The notes beneath the pieces are model-generated. The model was not told where the DNA came from. It did no database searches and worked only from the letters and a program-made list of their open reading frames with translations. A DNA stretch of 23,713 nt from a virus, in the IMG/VR virus record IMGVR_UViG_3300010396_000101, positions 1-23,713 of that record, one strand, 5' to 3'. Below are positions 1-6,096 of the stretch, one piece after another. A program made the position numbers and the translations under genes. Position 1 is the stretch's first letter. The number at the start of each line of letters is the position of its first letter.

Positions 1-177
1 ATGACAACAGATGTTACTGACGTGATTGCGAAAGCCATATCAACGGCCCACCTCGATGGCGATGATATTAAGAGCCGCGCCATCGAGGCGGCAGAGGCTT
101 TCGCCGCTGCCAATGCCGCATACGTTAATGAGTTTTCTCGTCTTGAAGTGATGCGGAAAGAAGGCGCAAAAGGGTAG
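1..177 (+). CDS. small hypothetical protein, 58 aa
   Basis: An open frame begins with ATG at the first base of the window and ends at TAG. Its product is an acidic, Ala-rich, probably helical peptide (VIAKAIS, AIEAAEAFAAANAAYVNEF) with a basic end. I do not recognise it. The upstream ribosome binding site lies outside the window, so the true start could be further left. Its last 53 bases overlap the 3' end of the leftward gene at 125-331, giving a convergent arrangement. The codon pattern looks coding, but length and context alone cannot prove it. Confidence 0.45.
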   Translation: MTTDVTDVIAKAISTAHLDGDDIKSRAIEAAEAFAAANAAYVNEFSRLEVMRKEGAKG

Positions 178-331
178 TGAGATAGGCGCCATCGGCACTT
201 GCCATATTCGCGGCCGATTCCTCCTTGGACTGCGTTCCGGATGGGATGTTGCCCTTCAGTTTTATGGAATTGCTCTGTAGTGCGGCGCAAACGATTTTGA
301 CCGCTGCTTCTTGCGATTCTGTTGTGTTCAT
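125..331 (-). CDS. small hypothetical phage protein, leftward, 68 aa
   Basis: This is the only leftward gene I accept. The chosen ATG (331-329) is preceded on its own strand by AAAGGCAGG at good spacing. The frame continues upstream to a TTG, but that start lacks a Shine-Dalgarno sequence. The product begins MNTTESQEAAVKIVCAAL and has a charged and Ser-rich middle. Its end (GAYLTTLLRLLSASLQ) resembles the tails of short conserved phage proteins of unknown function. No membrane segment or metal motif is visible. Its Shine-Dalgarno lies inside one arm of the inverted repeat at 332-391. Leftward orientation next to a rightward early operon fits the far end of a control region, but no repressor is seen here. 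Confidence 0.55.
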   Translation of the reverse strand: MNTTESQEAAVKIVCAALQSNSIKLKGNIPSGTQSKEESAANMASADGAYLTTLLRLLSASLQDEKTH

Positions 332-391
332 GGGAAACCTGCCTTTCGATGTGGATTGAGGAATGCACATCATAGCAAAGGTAGGTTTCCC
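332..391. promoter_or_regulatory. 15-bp inverted repeat covering the Shine-Dalgarno of the leftward gene
   Basis: GGGAAACCTGCCTTT at 332-346 is the reverse complement of AAAGGTAGGTTTCCC at 377-391 with one mismatch (14 of 15), separated by 30 bases. On the leftward transcript the downstream arm contains the AAAGGCAGG Shine-Dalgarno and ends at the ATG, so folding would hide the ribosome binding site. The same dyad could instead be a protein-binding site between the leftward gene and the rightward genes. Both roles are inference. Confidence 0.45.
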
Positions 392-423
392 GCCCAATAA
401 GTTGTGAAGAATCAGGAGTAACC

Positions 424-534
424 ATGCAATACCAAACCTGCCACCGCTGCACGAATACGCACAGCTCCATCGTTGTATTGAACGGCTCGGAGCGCGTCTG
501 CCCGAACTGCATCACGCATGTGGCGGACTTCTGA
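424..534 (+). CDS. 36-aa zinc-ribbon protein
   Basis: A very short gene with an excellent ribosome binding site (AGGAG, five bases before the ATG). The product has two CxxC pairs (C6-H-R-C9 and C26-P-N-C29) separated by 16 residues, the spacing of a zinc ribbon or rubredoxin-type knuckle, and almost nothing else. Such mini-ribbons are common in phage early regions, but their partners are unknown. It is the first rightward gene after the inverted repeat. Start and stop are clear; the function beyond metal binding is not. Confidence 0.65.
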   Translation: MQYQTCHRCTNTHSSIVVLNGSERVCPNCITHVADF

Positions 535-613
535 CGTGTCGCAGTTCGTAGCGATTGATTTGACGCCGGATATTGAGTGCGGCGATTTAAAAAGTTTTGT
601 GGTTTCCATGTAA
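518..613 (+). CDS. possible 31-aa overlapping peptide
   Basis: An ATG inside the end of the zinc-ribbon gene opens a 31-codon frame ending at TAA 611-613, with an acidic middle (AIDLTPDIECGDLKS). There is no clear Shine-Dalgarno sequence; translation would depend on coupling to the upstream gene. It fills most of the gap before the regulator at 681. I cannot tell it from a chance frame. Confidence 0.22.
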   Translation: MWRTSDVSQFVAIDLTPDIECGDLKSFVVSM

Positions 614-680
614 AAAATTTTGCTCTCGATTCAACCTGAAACGCAACCTGTAATCCACCTCTTTTTGATTGTATTTCACT

Positions 681-1043
681 ATGAACACGCAAGCAGAAAT
701 GCCATTTTTTGCGCTACTTCCGAAGGTACAGTTTGCGCCGCTGCATGAGGTAGAAAAGTTCGAGAGCTACCGTGATGCTGTGGTGTGGGTATGGGAAAAC
801 AGAGCGCAGAAGCGCGGAGACCAGATTGCAGACCAAGCCGTATGCGCTCGTTATTTGGGCCTGTACGCACCCCACATGAGCCGGTACGTTCGTCGCCATT
901 CCAAGTCACCTATGAAGCTTGATCCTGACGTAGTGCCAGCATTTGAGGCTTTCTGCGGCTGGAATGCAATCAGCCAGTTCATGGCGCGGAAAAAGCAGTT
1001 CACTCTATTGGAGCAAGTTATTGAAGAGCGGAGGCAGGCATGA
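681..1043 (+). CDS. phage DNA-binding regulator, Cro/CII position, 120 aa
   Basis: The central part (residues ~45-75) reads as a helix-turn-helix: DQAVCARYLGLYAPHMSRYV, followed by a basic stretch. A CGWNAISQFMARK segment follows, in the place where CII-like phage regulators carry a CGN...Q motif. Position also fits, as the first sizeable gene of the rightward early operon. Its function is probably transcriptional control, with DNA as the likely target; no family could be confirmed here. The ATG at 681 is preferred over an in-frame TTG at 669, but neither has a good Shine-Dalgarno. The bases before it (614-680) hold a CAACCTG direct repeat at 632 and 644 that could be an operator. It overlaps the next gene by ATGA. 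Confidence 0.6.
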   Translation: MNTQAEMPFFALLPKVQFAPLHEVEKFESYRDAVVWVWENRAQKRGDQIADQAVCARYLGLYAPHMSRYVRRHSKSPMKLDPDVVPAFEAFCGWNAISQFMARKKQFTLLEQVIEERRQA

Positions 1044-1354
1044 ACATTACCAAGGTGCCATGCTGGGCATTTATTCGCGCATTGCCAGAAACTGGTGAGC
1101 AAGCCGGCAAGCCCGTGCAAGTTCATCGCGTGGCGTCGCCGCTTGGATTTGTGTTTGAGAAGAACGGAATTCGCTACGGTCAGTGCGGCATGCGTAGATA
1201 TGAGGTTGAATTTAGCCGCCCCGTCGCCCACAAGGGCTTTGCGACTTCCGCACATCACATCGTGAAAGACTGCTATTTGATCGAAATCAAAGGCGGCGAC
1301 AAGGCCGAGGACACCGAAACCGAAGCACCTATCGAGCATGGGGTGGCGGAATGA
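1040..1354 (+). CDS. hypothetical protein, 104 aa
   Basis: The frame starts at ATG inside ATGA, overlapping the stop of the regulator, and ends with another ATGA overlap, so it is translationally coupled on both sides. The product looks like a small mixed alpha/beta protein (GFVFEKNGIRYGQCGMRRYEV) with an acidic tail (DKAEDTETEAP). No metal site, membrane segment or catalytic motif is obvious, and I do not recognise a family. Tight packing within the early operon is the best evidence that it is real. Confidence 0.7.
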   Translation: MNITKVPCWAFIRALPETGEQAGKPVQVHRVASPLGFVFEKNGIRYGQCGMRRYEVEFSRPVAHKGFATSAHHIVKDCYLIEIKGGDKAEDTETEAPIEHGVAE

Positions 1355-1572
1355 GCATCGTAATTGAGCGTGGCATCCCCCTGCCACCTGACATTAGCAA
1401 AATCGGCGACTTGACCAAAACCCTTTCGTCAATGGAAATCGGCGATTCGATTTTGATCACGTCGAACCAGAGAAGCGCCCAATCAGCCGCCTCCAAATAC
1501 GGTCACCAAAACGGTAAGCGTTTCACTTCGCGCACCATGAATACCGGCCTGCGGATATGGAGGAAGGAATGA
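1351..1572 (+). CDS. conserved small phage protein, 73 aa
   Basis: The product has a pattern I know from many phages and prophages: a short N-terminal strand ending in a proline run (GIPLPP), then MEIGDSILI, then an Ala/Ser helix with a KYG..NGKRF turn, and a final GLRIWR strand. These proteins have about 70 residues and no assigned function; some databases hold them as a DUF family. The size matches. The ATG overlaps the previous stop (ATGA), and the stop overlaps the next start. DNA or RNA binding is possible given the basic second half, but that is inference. Confidence 0.75.
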   Translation: MSIVIERGIPLPPDISKIGDLTKTLSSMEIGDSILITSNQRSAQSAASKYGHQNGKRFTSRTMNTGLRIWRKE

Positions 1573-1916
1573 AGCCGGAAAACGATCCTGTTCGCATGAT
1601 GCTGGTCGATGTCATTCGCGCCAATCCCGGCCTGACTCAGCGTGAAATTCGCAAGCATCTGCCCATCGAATTGCGCAGCGACCGCTTATCGCACGATCTG
1701 GACGCGCTTTGCTCGAAACAGAAGCTTCAGCGCATCGTCGGCAAAACGCATGAGCGCGTCTATTTCTTGTATGACTGCGTTGTATCAGAGGCCAGCGAGG
1801 GCGAATTTACCGAAGTGCACCAAGTTTGCCGCGCTGCACGGCCTGAAGATTTCAACTATCCACTTTACCAATCCGCGCTTGCATGGTCAATGGTGCATTT
1901 ACTGGGGGCATCATGA
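1569..1916 (+). CDS. winged-helix-like protein, 115 aa
   Basis: Residues ~8-60 look like a winged helix: a helix (MMLVDVIRANPG), a turn and helix (LTQREIRKHLP), then SDRLSHDLDALCSKQKLQRIV and a wing ending in RVYFL. This is typical of small phage proteins that bind DNA. The C-terminal half is not recognised. ATG 1569 was chosen over ATG 1557 because GGAGGAAGG sits immediately before it and it forms an ATGA overlap with the previous stop. It may regulate the operon or support replication; neither can be shown. Confidence 0.65.
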   Translation: MKPENDPVRMMLVDVIRANPGLTQREIRKHLPIELRSDRLSHDLDALCSKQKLQRIVGKTHERVYFLYDCVVSEASEGEFTEVHQVCRAARPEDFNYPLYQSALAWSMVHLLGAS

Positions 1917-2110
1917 AAATCTACGTTACGAAAAATTGCCTCACATACGGCATTCAAGAACTTGAAGGCGGCGATTTCCACAAGAATTTTTTCAATGGCG
2001 CATGGTTTTCAACGCGAGAAGAAGCCGTAGCCGATGCCAACCACCGCCGCGAACTTGAAATTGAAAAACTGAAACGCGACATTTTGATGCTGCGCGCAAT
2101 GAAATTTTAA
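1913..2110 (+). CDS. hypothetical protein, 65 aa
   Basis: Start at ATG inside an ATGA overlap with the preceding gene; an upstream in-frame start at 1883 would lie deep in that gene. The N-terminal half is a short beta sequence (MKIYVTKNCLTYGIQELEGG). The second half is a charged helix (EEAVADANHRRELEIEKLKRDILML) that could form a coiled coil or pack on a partner. Similar short early proteins occur in other phages without a known role. Confidence 0.65.
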   Translation: MKIYVTKNCLTYGIQELEGGDFHKNFFNGAWFSTREEAVADANHRRELEIEKLKRDILMLRAMKF

Positions 2111-2119
2111 GGGGCAATC

Positions 2120-2467
2120 ATGAAACTCTCCGATTACCAACAATCCCTTTGCAAGACCATCCACCTCAATCCAGGAGCGACTGCAAAGTCATTGAATGCC
2201 AACCCCGGTTCGCTGCGTTCTCTGCTCAAACATGGCCACGTAATCGATACAGACGGCATTCTCTCGCTGTCTGACGCCATGACCGAGCAGGTTTGCTTGA
2301 GCGTGTTGCGCGATGAGAGGGCGTGCGCCGAGCAGCCGAACTATTTTAAGCCGCTGAACCCAAAATTTTTCATCAGCGCAAGAGGTCCACGCGATACAGA
2401 GGCGCCCCGAGAGTTTCATCCGGTCACGCTGTCTAGTAATGTTCCTTATTCGCATTTGGAGTATTGA
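2120..2467 (+). CDS. hypothetical protein with helix-turn-helix-like N-terminus, 115 aa
   Basis: The start has a GGGG Shine-Dalgarno at good spacing. Residues ~3-55 (YQQSLCKTIHLNPGATAKSL, then SLRSLLKHGHVI, then GILSLSDA) have the rhythm of a winged helix: helix, Pro-Gly turn, helix, then a wing. The C-terminal 40 residues are Pro-rich and low in structure. The resemblance is weak, so DNA binding is only a suggestion. It lies between unknown early genes and ends just before the Cys-rich protein gene. Confidence 0.6.
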   Translation: MKLSDYQQSLCKTIHLNPGATAKSLNANPGSLRSLLKHGHVIDTDGILSLSDAMTEQVCLSVLRDERACAEQPNYFKPLNPKFFISARGPRDTEAPREFHPVTLSSNVPYSHLEY

Positions 2468-2469
2468 GC

Positions 2470-2772
2470 GTGGGTACCGTCGCAATGGTCACTCTCTGGG
2501 GCGAAACCATCATGGTTCCCGAACCAAGCACAGCAAAGCGCAAGCCAACGGTCAAGAAGGGCTATGCGGCGATGCCTGGTACCGGCCCTGAAGGCAAGAC
2601 ATGCAAGACCTGCGAGCATTGCAAGCGTTTCGGTGGTCCTGGCTACGGCAAACACTTCATCAAATGCAACCTCATGAAAAACGCTTGGACTAGTGGCGAA
2701 GGAACAGACATTTTGGCCCGTTCTCCTGCTTGCCGCAATTGGGTCAAGGCGCAGCCGAAGGAAAAAGCATGA
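2470..2772 (+). CDS. Cys-rich putative zinc-binding phage protein, 100 aa
   Basis: The product belongs to a type seen in many phages. It has an N-terminal VTLWGETI-like strand, a Pro/Lys-rich linker (KRKPTVKKGYAAMPGTGP), then a Cys cluster (CKTCEHC), a later KCNLM, and an end containing GTDILARSPACRNW. The five cysteines and neighbouring His residues suggest a zinc-stabilised fold; the role is unknown. I choose the GTG at 2470 because GGAG lies eight bases upstream. A TTG at 2464 would be only two bases from it, and the ATG at 2485 is too far. The stop overlaps the methyltransferase start. Confidence 0.7.
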   Translation: MGTVAMVTLWGETIMVPEPSTAKRKPTVKKGYAAMPGTGPEGKTCKTCEHCKRFGGPGYGKHFIKCNLMKNAWTSGEGTDILARSPACRNWVKAQPKEKA

Positions 2773-3428
2773 TTGAGCCGGTCATTATTGGCGACGCAAC
2801 CCTCTATTTGGGTGATTGCCGCGATCTGCTTTCCGGCCTGCGAGCTGACGCGATTGTATCTGACCCGCCATATGGTTTGGGCGACAAGATGACTGGCGGA
2901 ACAAAGCGCTTTCAAACTGGCGAGGGTGGGCTAAAAACCCTTGGAGCATGGGACGCATCGCCGGTCGACAACCTTCTTGGATTGATTGATGAGGTAGCGC
3001 CAATCAAGATGCTATGGGGTGGCAACTATTATCCGGTACCCGCTTCTCGCGGATGGCTTGTCTGGGTAAAAACAAACGGCGTTGAAACTATGGCCAGTAT
3101 TGAGCTTTGCTGGACAAACATCGACATGAACTCAAAGCATTTTATGCATCCTGTGAATGGATGGCATCGCGATCACCCGACGCAAAAGCCGCTTGACCTG
3201 ATGCATTGGTGCCTATCGTTCTTGCCGTTGGCTGAAACTATTCTTGATCCCTTTATGGGCGCGTGCACCACTGGCGTTGCCGCAATTCAGCAAGGTAAAA
3301 AGTTTGTTGGCATAGAACGTGAAGAGAAATATTTTGACGCCTCATGCCAGCGCATAGAAAAGGCCATAGCACAAGGCCAACTATTCGTTCCAGAACCAAT
3401 CAAGCAAGAACAAGTGAGTTTGATATGA
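2769..3428 (+). CDS. DNA methyltransferase, DPPY (amino-methyltransferase) type
   Basis: A 220-residue S-adenosylmethionine-dependent DNA methyltransferase. The catalytic motif IV, DPPY, is at residues 32-35, and the cofactor-binding motif DPFMGACTTG is near residue 160. A preceding HPTQKP segment (~136-141) is typical of this class. Catalytic before cofactor motif gives the beta-type order, used by N6-adenine and N4-cytosine enzymes; DPPY favours adenine but does not settle it. The protein is short, with little room for a target-recognition domain. It has no restriction partner nearby, so protection of phage DNA against host restriction or timing of packaging are the likely jobs. The ATG overlaps the previous stop, and an earlier in-frame TTG is disfavoured. 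Confidence 0.92.
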   Translation: MIEPVIIGDATLYLGDCRDLLSGLRADAIVSDPPYGLGDKMTGGTKRFQTGEGGLKTLGAWDASPVDNLLGLIDEVAPIKMLWGGNYYPVPASRGWLVWVKTNGVETMASIELCWTNIDMNSKHFMHPVNGWHRDHPTQKPLDLMHWCLSFLPLAETILDPFMGACTTGVAAIQQGKKFVGIEREEKYFDASCQRIEKAIAQGQLFVPEPIKQEQVSLI

Positions 3429-3787
3429 CCGAAGAACTAGACCTCCCGGGCGAAGGCGATTCATGGCGCACGGTAGCCCAGAATCGTTATCAGTGGCCGC
3501 TTTTGACCGCATGGGCCAAGCAAAAACAGTGGCCCATCAATGGCGAAATGACTTGGATAACGCCAGAGGACTACAAAGACATCCTTACCGCTGCATTCGA
3601 GAAAGAAACCAATCCACGCATCGCCAAGGGATACGACGGGGGTGTGGTCATGCTGGGCCGCAGAACGAGCAAGTACGGCAAGAAGAAATTCGCAGAATGG
3701 ATCGAATGGCTGAATGCCGCGACTGTGATGTCTGGCATCAAAGTGCCCGCGTACAAGTGGCAGGTGGATGACAAGATCGCCGCATGA
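3425..3787 (+). CDS. ninB: NinB-like recombination mediator, 120 aa
   Basis: The sequence follows NinB of lambda: VAQNRYQWPLLTAWA near the N-terminus (lambda has SLAQNRLMWALLTDLS), then a TPEDYKDILTAAF segment, then GYDGGVVMLGRRTSKYGKK and a final helix of the ELIEWL type. NinB (Orf) of lambda acts on single-stranded-DNA-binding-protein-coated DNA and can replace RecFOR in Red recombination. The length is slightly below lambda NinB (~146 aa). It is coupled by ATGA to the methyltransferase upstream and the C5-methyltransferase frame downstream. No recombinase gene is visible in this window. Confidence 0.88.
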   Translation: MTEELDLPGEGDSWRTVAQNRYQWPLLTAWAKQKQWPINGEMTWITPEDYKDILTAAFEKETNPRIAKGYDGGVVMLGRRTSKYGKKKFAEWIEWLNAATVMSGIKVPAYKWQVDDKIAA

Positions 3788-4719
3788 CTGCCTATTACAA
3801 CGAATTCGACAAGAAAGCCGCCGCATGGTTGCGGGAGCTTATCAAGGGCGGAGAGATTCCAGATGGAGAGGTTGATGAGCGTTCAATTGTCGATGTTCGA
3901 CCAGGTGATCTATGAGGATTCACCCAGCACCACTTCTTTGCCGGAATTGGTGGTTGGCCCCTCGCACTTAGGCTCGCCGGCTGGCCTGACGATCGCAAAG
4001 TCTGGACTGGTTCATGCCCGTGCCAATCTTTCAGCGCGGCAGGCAAAGGACTTGGGTTTGCTGACGAGCGGCACCTTTGGCCTTTTTGGCATTACCTCAT
4101 CCAAGAGTTCCAGCCTACAACGATCCTTGGAGAGCAAGTTGATGCGGCAATTAGATTCGGCTGGCTCGACCTTGTTCAAACTGACTTGGAAGCCCTTGGT
4201 TACCTCTTCGGGTCTGCGGTCATTCCTGCTGCGGGCGTCGGCGCTCCGCACGGCAGACATAGAACTTGGTTCGTGGGGCACGCCAGCAGCTCGGGATTAC
4301 AAGGACGGCTCTCCATGCAAGGAGGTGCCGATAAATGGGCTATTGGGACGTCAGGTATGGATGGCGGCATGGTGCAGTCCGACAGCACAAGATGCGAATC
4401 GTGGAAGTGCGCCGCCACGTCCGCAGGACAAGGGAATTCCCCTGTCGCAGCAAGTGACATTTGCTCAGTGGTCCACGCCCAGGGCGAACAAGAGAGGATT
4501 TCCAGATTCGCACGGGAGTCAAGAAAGACCGCTGGATTCTGGAATGATGCCGACTGGATACCTTGTACAGATGACCGCTGGAGGCCCATTGAACCCGGAG
4601 TTTTCCCGCTGGCTAATGGGGTATCCGCAAGAATGGACAAGCTACGCGGATTTGGCAATGCCATCGTCCCGCAAGTCGCGCAAGTCTTCATTGAATCCGT
4701 AATGGAATGCATCGCATGA
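3784..4719 (+). pseudogene. C5-cytosine DNA methyltransferase interrupted by an in-frame TGA
   Basis: Read as one frame this gives a 311-residue C5-cytosine methyltransferase of the phage type. Motif I is FFAGIGGW (residues 51-58), and the catalytic loop is SCPCQSFSAAGKG with C80. GEQV (~116-119) replaces the usual ENV, and GFGNAIVPQVA lies near the C-terminus. Codon 44 (3913-3915) is TGA where arginine (CGA) would give a normal LRGFTQ sequence. The stop precedes motif I, and no ATG, GTG or TTG lies between it and motif I, so reinitiation cannot rescue the enzyme. Either it is dead and yields a 43-residue peptide, or the stop is read through, or it is a recent mutation or a sequencing error. 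The rest of the frame is undamaged, which argues for a recent event. A second frame is nested inside (3863-4702). Confidence 0.8.
3863..4702 (+). CDS. 279-aa protein nested in the +1 frame of the methyltransferase
   Basis: An uninterrupted +1 frame lies wholly inside the methyltransferase gene. ATG 3863 has GGAGAG seven bases upstream; ATG 3875 has a second GGAGAG at four bases and gives the N-terminus MSVQLSMFDQ, also plausible. The product is rich in Ser, Thr, Pro and Leu. Its features are TTSLPELVVGPSHLGSPAG, LLTSGTFGLFG, LESKLMRQLDSAGSTLFKLTW, repeated WxxPTAxDxN-like segments, and an end containing LNPEFSRWLMGYPQEW followed by SSRKSRKSS. I recall similar proteins in many phage genomes, often labelled DNA methyltransferase although they lack the catalytic PCQ. 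Here the frame is intact while the enzyme frame is broken. Function unknown; it could still be a non-functional shadow with unusually good composition. Confidence 0.6.
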   Translation: MERLMSVQLSMFDQVIYEDSPSTTSLPELVVGPSHLGSPAGLTIAKSGLVHARANLSARQAKDLGLLTSGTFGLFGITSSKSSSLQRSLESKLMRQLDSAGSTLFKLTWKPLVTSSGLRSFLLRASALRTADIELGSWGTPAARDYKDGSPCKEVPINGLLGRQVWMAAWCSPTAQDANRGSAPPRPQDKGIPLSQQVTFAQWSTPRANKRGFPDSHGSQERPLDSGMMPTGYLVQMTAGGPLNPEFSRWLMGYPQEWTSYADLAMPSSRKSRKSSLNP

Positions 4720-5297
4720 ACCGCTCCACCATCCTCCGCACCTCGCGCCCAACCAAGCCGCCACGCTGCAAAGCATGCCGGCAAACGTTCGAAAAGACGC
4801 GCCCAGGGCAATTAGTATGCGACGAAGCTTGCGGATTGGAATTTGCACGTCTGAAGCGCGAGAAGGCAGAAAGAGTCAAGGCTAAGGCGGTTCGGGCTTC
4901 TGATCGGGAGCGGAAGGAAAAGCTCAAAACGCGCTCGGATTGGCTCAGGGAGGCGCAGACGGCTTTCAATGCTTGGGTGCGAGAACGTGACCGCGACGAA
5001 CCCTGCATAAGCTGCCAGAGGCACCACCAGGGCGCCTATGACGCGGGACATTACAGAAGCAGGGGAGCAATGTCTGCGCTCAGGTTCCATCCTGATAATT
5101 GCCATAAACAATGTGTTCCCTGTAACCAACACAAGAGCGGGAACATCGTGGAATACAGAATCAACCTGGTTCGCAAGATAGGCACGGCAAGGGTGAATTT
5201 CCTCGAAGGCGACCATGAGCCGGAAAAGTGGGCGATTGAGGAAATCAAAGCGATTCGGGATTTGTATCGGGAAAAGGTTAGGAGGATGCGGGGATGA
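4716..5297 (+). CDS. ninG: NinG-like recombination protein (Rap, HNH-type), 193 aa
   Basis: The sequence is recognisably NinG. It has an N-terminal zinc motif (CKACRQTFEK ... CDEACGLEF), a long charged helix, the hallmark LKTRSDWLREAQTAFNAWVRERD, then CISCQRHHQG.YDAGHYRSRGA, then HKQCVPCNQHKSGN. The Cys/His cluster is the HNH-like zinc centre. In lambda, Rap is a structure-specific endonuclease that resolves recombination intermediates. The length matches the family (~200 aa). ATG 4716 overlaps the methyltransferase stop; an in-frame ATG at 4707 is possible but lies further inside. With NinB it suggests a nin-type recombination module. Confidence 0.93.
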   Translation: MNRSTILRTSRPTKPPRCKACRQTFEKTRPGQLVCDEACGLEFARLKREKAERVKAKAVRASDRERKEKLKTRSDWLREAQTAFNAWVRERDRDEPCISCQRHHQGAYDAGHYRSRGAMSALRFHPDNCHKQCVPCNQHKSGNIVEYRINLVRKIGTARVNFLEGDHEPEKWAIEEIKAIRDLYREKVRRMRG

Positions 5298-5401
5298 AGT
5301 CTTTGATGAAGCGCGGCCTGATGTGGCTCTGGTGTCGAGGGTATATCAGGGGTTCCGTTGTGGATTGGTTTTTCGATGCATTTAACTTGAGGTCTGCATG
5401 A
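5294..5401 (+). CDS. 35-aa basic/hydrophobic small protein
   Basis: Too short for most gene callers, but bracketed by perfect ATGA overlaps with ninG upstream and the replication gene downstream. This exact fit strongly supports translation. The product is Trp-rich (WLWCRGYIRG ... VVDWFFDAFNL), with a positively charged N-terminus and a hydrophobic second half that could be a membrane-surface helix. I recall similar short proteins just before DUF1376-type genes in other phages. No function known. Confidence 0.62.
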   Translation: MKSLMKRGLMWLWCRGYIRGSVVDWFFDAFNLRSA

Positions 5402-6096
5402 TTCATTACCCGCATTTCATCGCCGCTTTTAACAATGCGACGCGCCATTTGACGCGGCTAGAGCGCAGCGTGTACCGAGACATGATTGACCTTTATTATG
5501 AACTTGAGGCGCAATTACCACTTGATGTTGAGTGGCTTTGCAGAAAAATTATTGCTCGTTCCAACGAGGAATCAACGGCTGTTGAACAGGTGTTGAACGA
5601 GTTTTTTACAAAAACGCCGACAGGGTATTACAACGACCGTTGCGAAGAGGAAATAGAGAAGTATCGGAACACAAAAACACAAAAAGCCAAGGCGGGGAAG
5701 GCTTCGGCGGACAAAAAAGCAGCGAAAAAGCAACGAGCTGTCAACGGAGAGCCGACGAGTGTTGAGCATTCGTTAGATTCTTGTTTGACTCCCGTTATAA
5801 CGGACGGCAACGACGCTTCAACCAATCAGAATCAGAATCATTTAAAAGAAGCCGAACCCCCCGATTCTGGCGAATCGGCAGAAGACCCCCGCGCTTTGAT
5901 TTTTCGTCAGGGCGTAAAGATTTTGGTTGACCAGGGCTCCAAGCCAGAGCAGGCCCGATCATTCCTCGGCAAGTTCGCCAAGGACGAAGCCAAGCTTGCA
6001 TCGGTCATAGGCGAAATCATGGTTCGACCAAAGGCGGATGCCAAAGCGTATATCGCTGGCGCTATGACGCCGAAAAAACGCGAGGTCCAGATATGA
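5398..6096 (+). CDS. DUF1376-type (YdaU-like) replication protein, 232 aa
   Basis: The N-terminal ~90 residues match the DUF1376/YdaU pattern: HYPHFIAAFNNATRHLTRLERSVYRDMIDLYY, with the family's acidic and aromatic helices, then a QVLNEFF helix and the GYYNDRC segment. A Lys/Ala-rich helix (KAKAGKASADKKAAKKQ) and a long Asn/Glu linker follow, then a C-terminal helical domain (PRALIFRQGVKILVDQG...). Proteins of this family occupy the replication-initiator position in phages and probably recruit the helicase to the origin; this is inferred from position. It is immediately followed by, and overlaps, the primase-helicase gene. An origin inside this gene, as in lambda O, is possible, but I see no clear iterons. 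Confidence 0.82.
   Translation: MIHYPHFIAAFNNATRHLTRLERSVYRDMIDLYYELEAQLPLDVEWLCRKIIARSNEESTAVEQVLNEFFTKTPTGYYNDRCEEEIEKYRNTKTQKAKAGKASADKKAAKKQRAVNGEPTSVEHSLDSCLTPVITDGNDASTNQNQNHLKEAEPPDSGESAEDPRALIFRQGVKILVDQGSKPEQARSFLGKFAKDEAKLASVIGEIMVRPKADAKAYIAGAMTPKKREVQI

Noticed and set aside
412-609. 65-aa leftward frame opposite the zinc-ribbon gene
   Set aside because: No ribosome binding site, and it lies antisense to a rightward gene with an excellent Shine-Dalgarno.
851-1387. 178-aa leftward frame
   Set aside because: Fully antisense to three tightly packed early genes; composition follows the reverse complement of their codons and no start signal is visible.
3904-3916. Programmed +1 frameshift at CTA TGA joining the methyltransferase N-terminus to the nested frame
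   Set aside because: It recalls the RF2 CTTTGA site, and +1 would indeed enter the nested frame. But CTA re-pairing one base on is poor, no spaced Shine-Dalgarno stimulator is present, and the nested frame has its own start. The joined product would also lose motif I.
4200-4811. 203-aa leftward frame across the methyltransferase and ninG
   Set aside because: Antisense to a region already constrained by two rightward frames; no Shine-Dalgarno and no recognisable protein features.
5398-6096. Replication origin iterons inside the DUF1376-type gene
   Set aside because: I looked for lambda-O-like direct repeats. The Lys/Ala-rich and Asn/Gln-rich coding stretches give only loose repetition, explained by the amino-acid composition.
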